Of a stretch of 40,834 nt of DNA, positions 1 through 9,634 are shown piece after piece (the stretch's first letter is position 1; each line of letters starts with the position of its first letter). The notes under the pieces were generated by a model, which ran no database searches, had not been told where the DNA came from, and worked only from the letters and a program-made list of their open reading frames with translations. This DNA comes from Burkholderiales bacterium. Lineage in GTDB: Bacteria > Pseudomonadota > Gammaproteobacteria > Burkholderiales > Burkholderiaceae_E. Location: NCBI GenBank assembly GCA_003818495.1, contig RPRK01000021.1, positions 1-40,834 on the forward strand, given 5' to 3'. The position numbers were made by a program, and so were the translations under genes.

Positions 1-19
1 AGCGGGCGAGTTTTTTTGC

Positions 20-119
20 CGGCCCGTCGCGGCCCCCCGCCTCGCGGGCACCCTCGGGCCGCAGGCCCGAGGGCGCGGGGTCAGCGAAGCGATGCCCGCC
101 CCCGGGCGACGACGGGCCG
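20..119. repeat. Nested inverted repeats (potential cruciform or structured RNA)
   Basis: Three sets of complementary arms are nested here. The outer arms are 20-29 and 110-119 (10 bp, perfect), the middle arms 44-50 and 93-99 (7 bp, perfect), and the inner arms 51-60 and 64-73 (10 bp, perfect, with a 3-nt GCA loop). The 3' middle arm could instead pair locally with 75-79, giving an alternative fold. A T7 run at 11-17 precedes the element; it could be the U-tract of a terminator for a plus-strand gene left of the window, but its hairpin would be cut off. In DNA this GC-rich some pairing is expected by chance; three nested perfect arms are less so. The function is unknown. Confidence 0.45.
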
Positions 120-127
120 CGCCGACC

Positions 128-246
128 GTCGAACGTCGAACGTCGAACGTCGAACGTCGAACGTCGAAAGACGAAAGACGAAAGACGAACGACGAAAGAC
201 GAAAGACGAACGACGAACGACGAACGACGAACGACGAACGACGAAA
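128..246. repeat. Heptanucleotide tandem repeat array, 17 units
   Basis: There are seventeen contiguous 7-bp units without an indel. Five are GTCGAAC (128-162), one is the hybrid GTCGAAA (163-169), and the rest are GACGAAA (170, 177, 191, 198, 240) or GACGAAC (184, 205, 212, 219, 226, 233). The consensus is G-W-C-G-A-A-M. Variants are grouped, as expected from slipped-strand expansion. The array starts 29 bp after the stop of the CodA-like gene. Seven is not a multiple of three, so changes in unit number would shift any reading frame; the frames that stay open through it encode low-complexity peptide and I do not regard them as genes. Confidence 0.9.
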
Positions 247-274
247 CGGCGAACCGGCAAAACAGAGAGACCGA

Positions 275-1591
275 TCAGCCGCGGTGCAGGAAGTCCACCG
301 TGCCCGGCCGCCCCTCGAGATGCAGCGTCGCCGTCGCCGGGCGCTGCTCGGCGATCACCCGGCCGCGACGGACCACCGCCAGCCGCGCCGCGCGCAGCCG
401 GATCGCCTCGACCGGATGGCCCGCCTGCAGCAGCACCATGTCCGCGCGACAGCCCGCCTCGAGCCCGTAACCCTCCAGCCCCAGGATCCGCGCCGGCGTC
501 GTCGTGACCGCGTCGAACGCCGCCCTCATGCCCGCCTGCCCCGTCATCTGCGCCACCTGCAGCCCCATCGAGGCCACCTCGAGCATGTCGCCCGAGCCCA
601 TCGGGTACCACGGGTCCATCACGCAGTCGTGGCCGAAGGCGACCGGCACGCCGGCCGCCATCAGCTCGGGCACCCGCGTCATGCCGCGCCGCTTCGGATA
701 GGTGTCGTGCCGCCCCTGCAGCGTGATGTTGATCAGCGGGTTCGCGATCGCCGCGACGCCCGCTTCGGCGATCAGCGGGATCAGCTTGGACACGTAGTAG
801 TTGTCCATCGAATGCATGGACGTCAGGTGCGAACCGGCGACCCGCCCCTGCAGCCCCAGCCTGCGCGCGTGGTACGCCAGCGTCTCGATGTGGCGCGACA
901 TCGGGTCGTCCGACTCGTCGCAGTGCATGTCGACCCGCAGCCCGCGCGCGGCGGCGATCTCGCACAGCAGCCGGACCGACTCGCGGCCGTCCTCCATGGT
1001 GCGCTCGAAGTGCGGGATGCCGCCGACCACGTCAACGCCGCGGTCGAGTGCACGCTCGAGCAGCTGCAGCGCGCTGAGGCTGCACGACGGATCGTCGCGG
1101 CGCGGCTCGTAGCGCAGCACGCCGTCCTGCGGGAACGCCACCAGCTGCAGATCGAGGTAGGGGGCGACCCGGCGCCTGACCTCGAGGAGCGCGTCGACCG
1201 CGAGCAGCCGCGGGTCCGAAGTGTCGACATGGCTGCGGATCGCGAGCAGGCCGCGCGCCACCGCCATGTCGCAGTAGGCGAGCGCGCGTTCGACGATCGC
1301 CTCCTGGGTCAGGTGCGGCTTGAGTTCGCCCCACAGCGCGATGCCCTCGAGCAGCGTGCCCGACTGGTTCAGCCGCGGCAGGCCGAGCGAGAGCGTCGCA
1401 TCCATGTGGAAGTGCGCATCGACGAAGGGCGGTGCGAGCAGCATCCCGGCCGCGTCGAGCTCGCGCCCGGCGGCAGCGCCTGCCAGCACCGCATGCGGCT
1501 CGACCGCCTCGATGCGCTCGCCGCGCACCGCGACGTCGATGCCGGTGCGCCCGTCGGGCAGCGTCGCGTTCCGGACGATCAGGTCGAACAT
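275..1591 (-). CDS. CodA-like cytosine/nucleobase deaminase (amidohydrolase)
   Basis: This is a 438-aa amidohydrolase that resembles cytosine deaminase over its whole length. Metal ligands are visible as H60 and H62 (DAHFHMD), H223 with E226 (MHCDESDD), H255 (SHLTSMH) and D322 (FGHDCVMDPW). They line up with E. coli CodA H61, H63, H214, E217, H246 and D313. CodA Q156 is matched in VAFPQDG and W319 in DPWYP. CodA D314, which contacts the cytosine ring, is replaced by C323, so the true substrate may not be cytosine. It is the last gene of the importer operon: its ATG follows the permease stop by 3 nt, and there is no local signal peptide. The likely role is cytoplasmic hydrolytic deamination of the imported base. 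Family is certain; specificity is not. Confidence 0.88.
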   Translation of the reverse strand: MFDLIVRNATLPDGRTGIDVAVRGERIEAVEPHAVLAGAAAGRELDAAGMLLAPPFVDAHFHMDATLSLGLPRLNQSGTLLEGIALWGELKPHLTQEAIVERALAYCDMAVARGLLAIRSHVDTSDPRLLAVDALLEVRRRVAPYLDLQLVAFPQDGVLRYEPRRDDPSCSLSALQLLERALDRGVDVVGGIPHFERTMEDGRESVRLLCEIAAARGLRVDMHCDESDDPMSRHIETLAYHARRLGLQGRVAGSHLTSMHSMDNYYVSKLIPLIAEAGVAAIANPLINITLQGRHDTYPKRRGMTRVPELMAAGVPVAFGHDCVMDPWYPMGSGDMLEVASMGLQVAQMTGQAGMRAAFDAVTTTPARILGLEGYGLEAGCRADMVLLQAGHPVEAIRLRAARLAVVRRGRVIAEQRPATATLHLEGRPGTVDFLHRG

Positions 1592-1594
1592 GGC

Positions 1595-2539
1595 TCAGCG
1601 CTCCCCTTTGCGATACGGCTTCATCAAGGCCTGCGGATAGGCGGCCCGGCGCGCGACCAGCACCAGCGCCAGGATCGACAGCAGATACGGCAGCATCAGC
1701 CAGAGCTGGTAGGGCACCTCGCTGCCCGCCCCCTGCTGCAGCCTGAGCTGCATCGCGTCGAAGCCCGCGAACAGCAGCGCCCCGAGCAGCGCCTTGCCGG
1801 GTCGCCACGAGGCGAACACCACCAGCGCGACGCAGACCCAGCCGCGGCCGTTGACCATGTTGAAGAAGAACGCGTTGAAGGCGGCCAGCGTCAGGAACGA
1901 GCCGGCGATGCCCATCAGCGCCGATCCGGCCGCGATCGCCGCGATCCGGGTGGCGGCCACCGGGATGCCGGCGCTCTCGGCAGCCGCGGGGTTCTCGCCC
2001 ACCATCCGCAGCGCCAGACCGGCGGGCGTGCGGTACAGCAGCCAGCCGATCGCGGGCACCAGTGCGAAGGCCAGCAACGCCAGCGGCGTCTGCGCGGCGA
2101 GGATCGGACCGACGACCGGGATCGCGTCGAACGGCGCGCCGATCGCGGTGAACGGCTCGATGGTCGGCGGGGTGCTCACCTTGGGGAAGCCGACGCGGTA
2201 CGCGTAGTAGGACAGGCTGGTAGCGAACAGCGTGATGCCGAGACCCGAGACGTGCTGCGACAGCGCCAGCACCACCGTGAGCACGCCATGCAGACCGCCG
2301 AGCAGCGCACCGACGAGCGCCGCCGCGAGCACCCCGCCCCAGAGCCCCGCGCCCTGGTAGGCGGCGAACCAGCCGACGAAGGCGCCCGCGACCATGATCC
2401 CCTCGATGCCGAGGTTGAGCACGCCGGCGCGCTCGCACAGCAGCACGCCGAGCGTGCCGAGCACCAGCGGCGTGGCGATGCGCAGCACGGCGATCCAGAA
2501 GTTCGCCTGCAGCAGGGTGTCGACGAGGTCGGCGAGCAT
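1595..2539 (-). CDS. BMP-type ABC transporter permease, second subunit (NupQ/YufQ-like)
   Basis: This 314-aa hydrophobic inner-membrane permease belongs to the branched-chain/BMP family. The family signature GVLNLGIEGIM is seen near residues 39-49, and about eight to ten membrane segments follow. I chose the ATG at 2537-2539 because it follows the upstream permease stop by 2 nt and begins directly with the first hydrophobic segment; the open frame runs further upstream only as a shadow of the neighbour. It pairs with the permease at 2542-3603 to form the channel. The gene is followed 3 nt later by the CodA-like deaminase, so the transported compound is probably a nucleobase or nucleoside. That is inferred from context. 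Confidence 0.9.
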   Translation of the reverse strand: MLADLVDTLLQANFWIAVLRIATPLVLGTLGVLLCERAGVLNLGIEGIMVAGAFVGWFAAYQGAGLWGGVLAAALVGALLGGLHGVLTVVLALSQHVSGLGITLFATSLSYYAYRVGFPKVSTPPTIEPFTAIGAPFDAIPVVGPILAAQTPLALLAFALVPAIGWLLYRTPAGLALRMVGENPAAAESAGIPVAATRIAAIAAGSALMGIAGSFLTLAAFNAFFFNMVNGRGWVCVALVVFASWRPGKALLGALLFAGFDAMQLRLQQGAGSEVPYQLWLMLPYLLSILALVLVARRAAYPQALMKPYRKGER

Positions 2540-2541
2540 GC

Positions 2542-3583
2542 TCAGCGCCTGCGGATGCGGTACTGCGCGAGCATCGTCGCCACCAGCATCGCCAGCAGCG
2601 ACACCGACACGATCACGTCGGCGATGTAGCTCGGCACGGCGACCTCGCGGCTCATGCTGTCGGCACCGACGAGCATGCCGGCGACGAAGACCGCGGCGCC
2701 GACGACGGCGAGCGGGTGCAATGCGGCCAGCATCGCGATCACGATCCCGGCGTAGCCGTAGCCCGGCGACATGTCGAGGGTCACGTAGCCGGTCCGGCCG
2801 GCGACCTCGGAGACCCCGGCCAGTCCGGCGAGCGCCCCCGACAGCAGCGCCGCGCGCAGCATCACGCGACCGACCGGCACGCCGACGAAGCGCGCCGCCT
2901 CCGGGCTCGCCCCCACCGCGCGCCACTCGAAGCCCCAGGTGGTGAAGCGCTGCACGGCCCAGACGAGGACCGCGAGGCCGACCGCCCACAGCAGCCCCGC
3001 GTGCACGCGCGACTTCTCGAGCAGCCGCGCGAACTCGAGCTCCGGATCGAGGGCGACCGACTGCGGCCAGCCCATCGCGGTGGGGTCCTTCATCGGTCCG
3101 TCGAGCATCCAGGAGACGAACAGCAGCACCACGAAGTTCATCAGCAGCGTGGTGACCACCTCGTCGACGCCGAACCGGTTGCGCAGCAGCGCGGGACCGG
3201 CGACGAGGGTCGCGCCCGCGGCCATGCCCGCCGCCACCATGCCGGCGAACAGCAGCGGCAGCGGCGCGTCGAAGCCGCTGCCCTCGTGAAGCCCGCCGAC
3301 CGCGACCGCCGCGAGCGCGCCGAGGTAGAGCTGCCCCTCGGCGCCGATGTTCCAGAAGCGCGCGCGGAACGCCACCGCGGCGGCGAGCCCGGTCAGCATC
3401 AGCGGCGTGGCGCGGGTCAGCGTCTCGGTCAGCGCGAAGCGCGAGCCGAAGGCGCCGTCGAACAGCAGCCCGTAGGTGCGCCCCACCGGTGCACCGGCCC
3501 ACGCGACCAGCAGCGCGCAGGCCGCGAGGGTGACCGCGACCGCGACCAGCGGCGCGACCAGCATCGCCGTGCGCGAGGCGGTC

Positions 3584-3603
<20 letters not shown>
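2542..3603 (-). CDS. BMP-type ABC transporter permease, first subunit (NupP/YufP-like)
   Basis: This 353-aa membrane permease is the larger of the two in the importer. The family motif around FWNIGAEGQLYLGA lies about one third of the way in, and many hydrophobic segments follow. I chose the ATG at 3601-3603 because a strong ribosome-binding site, AAGGAGG, sits 6 nt upstream; a more upstream ATG at 3625-3627 lacks one. The start overlaps the end of the ATPase gene by 20 nt, which suggests translational coupling. It acts in the inner membrane with the permease at 1595-2539. Substrate is inferred from the neighbouring deaminase to be a nucleobase or nucleoside. Confidence 0.9.
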
Positions 3604-5146
<1,543 letters not shown>

Positions 5147-5150
5147 CGCG

Positions 5151-6164
5151 TCACTTGGCGTTCGGCTTCGGCTGGTTGTCGTCGATCTTGACGGTGAACT
5201 TGCCGTCGTAGATCGCCTTCTCGCGATCGCGGACCTTCTTCACCAGATCGGCCGGGATCTTCGACTCGAAGGTGCCGAGCGGCGACAGGGCCGAGCCCTT
5301 GTACTTCATCATCGAGAACTGGCCGTAGTCCTCGGCCTTGAACTTGCCGCCCTTGACCGCCTCGAGCGCGCGCTCGATGGTCGGCTCCATGTTCCACAAC
5401 GCCGAGGCGACCACCGTCTCGGGGTACTTGTCCTGGGTGTCGATCACGTTGCCGATCGCGAGCTTGCCCCGCTCCTTGGCCGCGTCGGACACGCCGAAGC
5501 GCTCGGCGTACATCACGTCGGCGCCCTTGTCGATCATCGCGAACGCCGCCTCCTTGGCCTTGGGCGGGTCGAACCAGGAGTTGATGAAGGTCACCATGAA
5601 CTCGACCTTCGGATTGACCTCCTTGGCGCCGGCCATGAACGCGTTCATCAGCCGGTTGACCTCGGGGATCGGGAAGCCGCCCACCATGCCGATCTTGCCG
5701 GTCTTGGACATGCCGCCGGCGATCATGCCGGTCAGGAAGGCCGGCTCCTGGATGTAGTTGTCGAACACCGAGAAGTTCGGCGCCTGCGGCTTGCCGGACG
5801 AGCCCATCAGGAAGGAGATCTTCGGATAGTCCTTGGCGACCTTGCGGGCGGCCGCCTCGACAGCGAACGACTCGCCGACGATGAACTGGGCGCCCTTCTC
5901 GGCGAACTGGCGCATCACGCGCTCGTAGTCGGCGTTGGCCACGCTCTCGCTGAATTCGTAGTCGATCGCGCCGCGGTCCTTCGCCGCATTCAGCGCCTTG
6001 TGAATCCGGCTCACCCACTGCTGCTCGACCGGCACGGTGTAGACCGCGGCGACCTTGATCTTCGACTGCGAGAAGGCCGTCATCGGCACGCCGGCGGCGG
6101 CCAGGACGGAGGCGGACACGGCGGCGGACAGGACGGCTCGGCGAGCGCGCGGCATGGTGGGCAT
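5151..6164 (-). CDS. BMP-family (basic membrane protein) substrate-binding protein
   Basis: This 337-aa protein is the binding component of the importer. It has an N-terminal signal peptide: basic residues (PRARR), an Ala/Val-rich core to about residue 30, and a likely cut near AFS-Q. There is no lipobox cysteine, so it should be soluble in the periplasm rather than a lipoprotein as in Gram-positive PnrA/Med. The mature part has the family pattern of FIVGESF, ISFLMGSSG, MIAGGMSKTGKIGMVGGF and a conserved NSWFDPPKAKEAA stretch. The family binds nucleosides, nucleobases or related purines. The ATG at 6162-6164 is supported by GAGG 8 nt upstream. It is the first gene of the operon and has a TATAAT element ahead of it. 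Confidence 0.93.
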   Translation of the reverse strand: MPTMPRARRAVLSAAVSASVLAAAGVPMTAFSQSKIKVAAVYTVPVEQQWVSRIHKALNAAKDRGAIDYEFSESVANADYERVMRQFAEKGAQFIVGESFAVEAAARKVAKDYPKISFLMGSSGKPQAPNFSVFDNYIQEPAFLTGMIAGGMSKTGKIGMVGGFPIPEVNRLMNAFMAGAKEVNPKVEFMVTFINSWFDPPKAKEAAFAMIDKGADVMYAERFGVSDAAKERGKLAIGNVIDTQDKYPETVVASALWNMEPTIERALEAVKGGKFKAEDYGQFSMMKYKGSALSPLGTFESKIPADLVKKVRDREKAIYDGKFTVKIDDNQPKPNAK

Positions 6165-6193
6165 CGGGGACCTCGGACTGGGCGGGAACCGCG

Positions 6194-6199
6194 ATTATA
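6194..6199 (-). promoter_or_regulatory. -10 element upstream of the BMP importer operon
   Basis: The minus strand reads a perfect TATAAT about 30 nt ahead of the binding-protein ATG. No convincing -35 hexamer lies 16-18 bp upstream (CGCGTG at 17 bp), so an activator or a weak promoter is possible. This is the only AT-rich stretch in the 93-bp gap. Confidence 0.45.
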
Positions 6200-6257
6200 G
6201 AGAGGGGACCGAGGCCCACGCGAGCCTCGCGACGGATGCCGCAGCGGTGTCCGGAGC

Positions 6258-8243
6258 TCAGTCGGCGACCGGGGACTCGGCGCGCACCGCAGCGGGGGGC
6301 GGGCGCACCAGATCGAGCGGGTGCGCCAGCGCGCGACGCACCAGCTCGCGCCATGTCGCCCCGATGCCGCGCGTGTCCAGCCGTCGGGCGCGCAGCGCCA
6401 GCATCAGCGAGAGCGTGAAGCTGACCGCGAGGTTGGTGAGTGCGATCACCGCGACACCGACCGCTGCCAGCACGATGGGCTGCCACGTCAGGTGTGTCCA
6501 GAGGACCGTGCCCGCCATGCCGAGGTTGGCCGACGCGAACGCGACGTGACGGATGTCGAGCGGCAGCCCGGACAGCGTGCCGAGCAGCGAGACGCCGCCC
6601 AGCATGCAGCCGAACAGGAAGTTGCCCGCCAGCGCGCCGAAGTTGTGTTCGACCCAGGCCCCCACGGCCTGCGCGCGCCGCTCGCCGACGATCGACACGA
6701 GCAGCGGCATCCGAGCGACCCGCCGCGGCAGCCGATGGAACACGGTCAGGTTGTCGCAGTAGCCGGACACGATGCCGGCGAGGAACAGGCACACGCCGGC
6801 GATGGCCGCATAGAACACGGTGAGGCCCAGCGGGTCGAGCTGATCGATCAGTGCGGCGGACTTCTCGGGCGAGGCCGGCGCCCAGCCGATGGCCGCGAGC
6901 AGCCCCCAGGTGAGCAGCGCCGCGAGCGGCAGCGCGACGCAGACGTTGCCGAGCACCGCGACGAACTGGCTCCGGACGACCTGGACCAGCAGTTCGGCGA
7001 CGCGCGGCATCCAGGCGCGGGCACCGCCCGCCTGCCCCGCGTCGACCTCGGCGGCGATGCGGGCGGCCGTCATCGCCGGCTGCTTGGTCGCCACCGTGCC
7101 GTGCAGCAGCTGGATCAGCACGAATCCGAGCCCGTAGTTCAGCGACACCAGCACGCCCTCGACGAGCGGCGGCGCGTGCATCGCGGTGATCAGCACCTTG
7201 GCGATCGCCATGAAGGCGACCACGACGCCGCCGACGGCGGCCGAACGCAGCATCGCCCACCACTGCGCGCGATCGGTGGCGATGTAGTGCTCGCCCGTCC
7301 GGCCGGCGTGCTCGGTGATCTCGAGGGCGGCGAGTTCGGTGCCCTTGCGCCAGACCGAGCGCAGGCTGGTCTCGTCGGCGCAGGCGCGCACCTGCTGACG
7401 GAAGAACCGCATCCAGGCCGCGTCGCGCTGCGCGCTCGGCTGCGTGAAGTCGAGGAGGTCGAGCAGCAGCTCGAGCCGGTCGACGATCTCGGAGAGCCGC
7501 TGCAGCTTGAAGGTCAGCGACACGGTGACGCCGGTGCGCCCGGTGTTCCGCCGGATCCGGCGGATCACGTCGCGGCACTGCTGGAGCATCACGCGAACCG
7601 GACGGTCGTCCTCGGCGGGCGCCTCCTCGCCGGCGACCAGGGCGGTGACCCAGCCGTCGACGTAGGTGCGCACCGCGGGCTGCTGCTCGAGGAAGGGCGA
7701 GGCCGAGCGCTGCGCGTCCGGGTACACGCGGGCCAGGCCCGGATCGACGCCGGTGGCCGCGATCCGGGCGGACAGCACCTTCAGCGCCTCGAGCATCTCG
7801 GCGGCGAGCCGCTGGCGGGCAGGCTCGGGCATCGCGCCGATGTCGAGCAGCCGGGCCAGCCGCTGCCAGCGGTCGCCGGGGATCGAGAGCGCCCAGGAGG
7901 CGGCGCGCGGATCGCCGAACAGGCGGCGCAGCCAGTCCTTGAGCTGGTCGTCCTCGAGGTCCTCGGGCAGCAGGCGGTGGAGCGCCCGGCGGCGCAGCTC
8001 GGCGCCGAACCCGTCGGGCGGCGCGATCCCGAGGTCGGCGAAGAAGCCGACGTGCTGAGTGCCGGCGACGATCGCGGCCAGCCGGCCCGCGATCTCCACC
8101 CGTGCCGCATCGTCCCGCTCGACGGCGTCGAGCCAGGCGTCGAAGCGCGCCGCCGCACCGGCGGTCCACGCCCGGTCGCGACCGCGCAGGCGTCGCACGA
8201 GGGCGACCAGCGCGGAGGGATCGATGGGGGCGGCGTCGGACAT
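6258..8243 (-). CDS. Gcr-family membrane protein (annotated 'site-specific recombinase')
   Basis: This 661-aa protein matches the Gcr / SpecificRecomb family (PF10136) found in beta- and gammaproteobacteria. The N-terminal half is soluble and helical; the C-terminal half has several hydrophobic segments, beginning near SAAVGGVVVAFMAIAKV, with conserved stretches such as SLNYGLGFVLIQ, GIVSGYCDN and HNFGALAGNFLFG. Despite the family name I see no tyrosine- or serine-recombinase catalytic motif, and a multi-pass membrane protein is an unlikely recombinase. The ATG at 8241-8243 opens at MSDAAPIDPS; no clear ribosome-binding site precedes it. The function is unknown. It is separated by 125 bp from the diguanylate cyclase gene upstream on the same strand. 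Confidence 0.85.
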   Translation of the reverse strand: MSDAAPIDPSALVALVRRLRGRDRAWTAGAAARFDAWLDAVERDDAARVEIAGRLAAIVAGTQHVGFFADLGIAPPDGFGAELRRRALHRLLPEDLEDDQLKDWLRRLFGDPRAASWALSIPGDRWQRLARLLDIGAMPEPARQRLAAEMLEALKVLSARIAATGVDPGLARVYPDAQRSASPFLEQQPAVRTYVDGWVTALVAGEEAPAEDDRPVRVMLQQCRDVIRRIRRNTGRTGVTVSLTFKLQRLSEIVDRLELLLDLLDFTQPSAQRDAAWMRFFRQQVRACADETSLRSVWRKGTELAALEITEHAGRTGEHYIATDRAQWWAMLRSAAVGGVVVAFMAIAKVLITAMHAPPLVEGVLVSLNYGLGFVLIQLLHGTVATKQPAMTAARIAAEVDAGQAGGARAWMPRVAELLVQVVRSQFVAVLGNVCVALPLAALLTWGLLAAIGWAPASPEKSAALIDQLDPLGLTVFYAAIAGVCLFLAGIVSGYCDNLTVFHRLPRRVARMPLLVSIVGERRAQAVGAWVEHNFGALAGNFLFGCMLGGVSLLGTLSGLPLDIRHVAFASANLGMAGTVLWTHLTWQPIVLAAVGVAVIALTNLAVSFTLSLMLALRARRLDTRGIGATWRELVRRALAHPLDLVRPPPAAVRAESPVAD

Positions 8244-8368
8244 CGGGCGGACCGTGGTTTCGCCGTGCGTCCCTGCGCGCCGCGCGGGACCGCGCGGCCA
8301 TGCACGCCGCACGAACCGTGGCCGCAAGCTTAACCCGGATGCGGCCGCATCGAGGGCGGCCCCGCCGG

Positions 8369-9577
8369 TCAGAACAGTTCGAGCTCCGCGTCGTTCGACT
8401 TCGGGGCCAGGTGCCCGGCCGCCACGAGCGCCTCCCAGCCCAGGACCTGATTGCGGCCGGTCTCCTTGGCGTGATAGAGCGCCGCATCGGCGCGGCCGAA
8501 CGCGCCCGCGGTGTCGTCGAGCGGTCCGATCCGGGTGTAGCCGATGGACACCGTGACCCGTCCCACGCGCGAGAACGTCCGCGCCTCGACGCTGGCACGC
8601 AGCCGCTCCAGAGGCGAACGCGCGACATCGATGGCCGTTCGCGAGAGCACGACGACGAACTCCTCGCCGCCGAACCGATAGAGCCGGTCGATCGGGCGGA
8701 ACTGCGCGCGCATCATCTGGGCGAGCAGCAGCAGCACCTCGTCGCCGTACAGGTGGCCGTACTCGTCGTTGATGCGCTTGAAGCGGTCGACATCGACCAC
8801 CGCGAGCCAGTGCGGCGCGTCCTGAGGGGCGGGGGTCCGGGACTCGTCCACGTCGGCCGGCGCATCGACGACGGCCTGCTCGCGGAGCATCCGGCTGAAG
8901 TCGGCGTCGAAGGTCCTGCGGTTGCGCAGCGAGGTCAGGGTGTCGTGCTCGCCGTAGTCGAGCAGCGCCAGATGGTTCCGATAGATCCGCAGCAGGTTGG
9001 CGACCGCCGCCTCCCGCTCCGGCGGCAGCATCGCGTCGACCCCCACGGCTTCGATCAGCCCGATCGGCTCGCGTTCGGAGAGCACCGGGAACAGGTAGCC
9101 GCAGCGCGGCGCGTCGCGGGTCGACAGCCGCAGCGCGGCGCGCTCGTCGAGACAGCGAGCGTGCGAGCCCGACACCGCCGGGAGCAGGCGTGGGTCTCCC
9201 GTCTCGCGCAGACGCTGGGTGCCGTCGGCGGTGGCACGCAGCACCGGCCACAGGCGGGCGCCGTCCTCGCCGGCCACCAGACGCATGTAGGTCACGCTGC
9301 TGGCACCGAGCTGCGCGCGCAGCAGTTGCGCGACCGAACCTTCGAGCGAATCCCGGTCGCGCTCCGCGGTCAGGTCTGCGACGGTCTCGATCAGGGTGGA
9401 TGTCGGCACGGAGAGCACGGGGCGGCGAGTCGATACGGTGGGCGGCGTCGAAAGCGGGTCGCCGGAACGACGGTCCGGGCAGGACACGTCGGCCAGGGTT
9501 CCAACTGATGGGTTATCGGCCCGCCCGGGCCCGGACTTGAGCGATCTGCGATCCGCGCTCAAGACGGACGCCGCCAC
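8369..9577 (-). CDS. Diguanylate cyclase with N-terminal GAF-like domain (GGDEF)
   Basis: This protein, up to 402 aa, makes cyclic di-GMP from GTP. The C-terminal GGDEF domain shows VVDVDRFKRINDEYGH, the active-site GGEEF and the closing DAALYHAKETGRNQV pattern. An RPID motif lies exactly five residues ahead of GGEEF; this is the RxxD inhibitory site, so product feedback is likely. The region from about residue 60 to 210 looks like a GAF-type sensor with no membrane segment, so the enzyme should be cytosolic. The start is uncertain: the longest frame opens with GTG at 9575-9577, but a GTG at 9407-9409 (VPTSTLIETV) fits the start of the folded region better. Neither has a good ribosome-binding site. 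The input signal is unknown. Confidence 0.85.
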   Translation of the reverse strand: MAASVLSADRRSLKSGPGRADNPSVGTLADVSCPDRRSGDPLSTPPTVSTRRPVLSVPTSTLIETVADLTAERDRDSLEGSVAQLLRAQLGASSVTYMRLVAGEDGARLWPVLRATADGTQRLRETGDPRLLPAVSGSHARCLDERAALRLSTRDAPRCGYLFPVLSEREPIGLIEAVGVDAMLPPEREAAVANLLRIYRNHLALLDYGEHDTLTSLRNRRTFDADFSRMLREQAVVDAPADVDESRTPAPQDAPHWLAVVDVDRFKRINDEYGHLYGDEVLLLLAQMMRAQFRPIDRLYRFGGEEFVVVLSRTAIDVARSPLERLRASVEARTFSRVGRVTVSIGYTRIGPLDDTAGAFGRADAALYHAKETGRNQVLGWEALVAAGHLAPKSNDAELELF

Positions 9578-9634
9578 TGCATGAAAAGCGGTCGCGCGAG
9601 CGGCCCGGTCCTCCGGGATGCCGTCGCGCCGCCC

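Noticed and set aside
128-246. Possible CRISPR array
   Set aside because: Units are 7 bp and contiguous, with no spacers, and no cas genes are present.
81-965. Minus-strand frame through the heptamer array encoding repeated RRSSFVV-like peptide
   Set aside because: The peptide repeat is only the heptamer read in three frames, and the rest of the frame is the wrong frame of the deaminase gene.
92-2629. A very long plus-strand open frame opposite the deaminase and permease genes
   Set aside because: It is antisense to well-conserved minus-strand genes and its translation is Arg/Gln/His-rich low-complexity sequence, typical of shadow frames in GC-rich DNA.
6258-8243. Mobile element suggested by the recombinase family name
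   Set aside because: No catalytic recombinase motif, inverted terminal repeats, attachment site or cargo is visible; the protein is membrane-embedded.
8338-8351. 14-bp palindrome GATGCGGCCGCATC downstream of the diguanylate cyclase gene
   Set aside because: It has no loop and no U-tract, and nothing connects it to a regulator.
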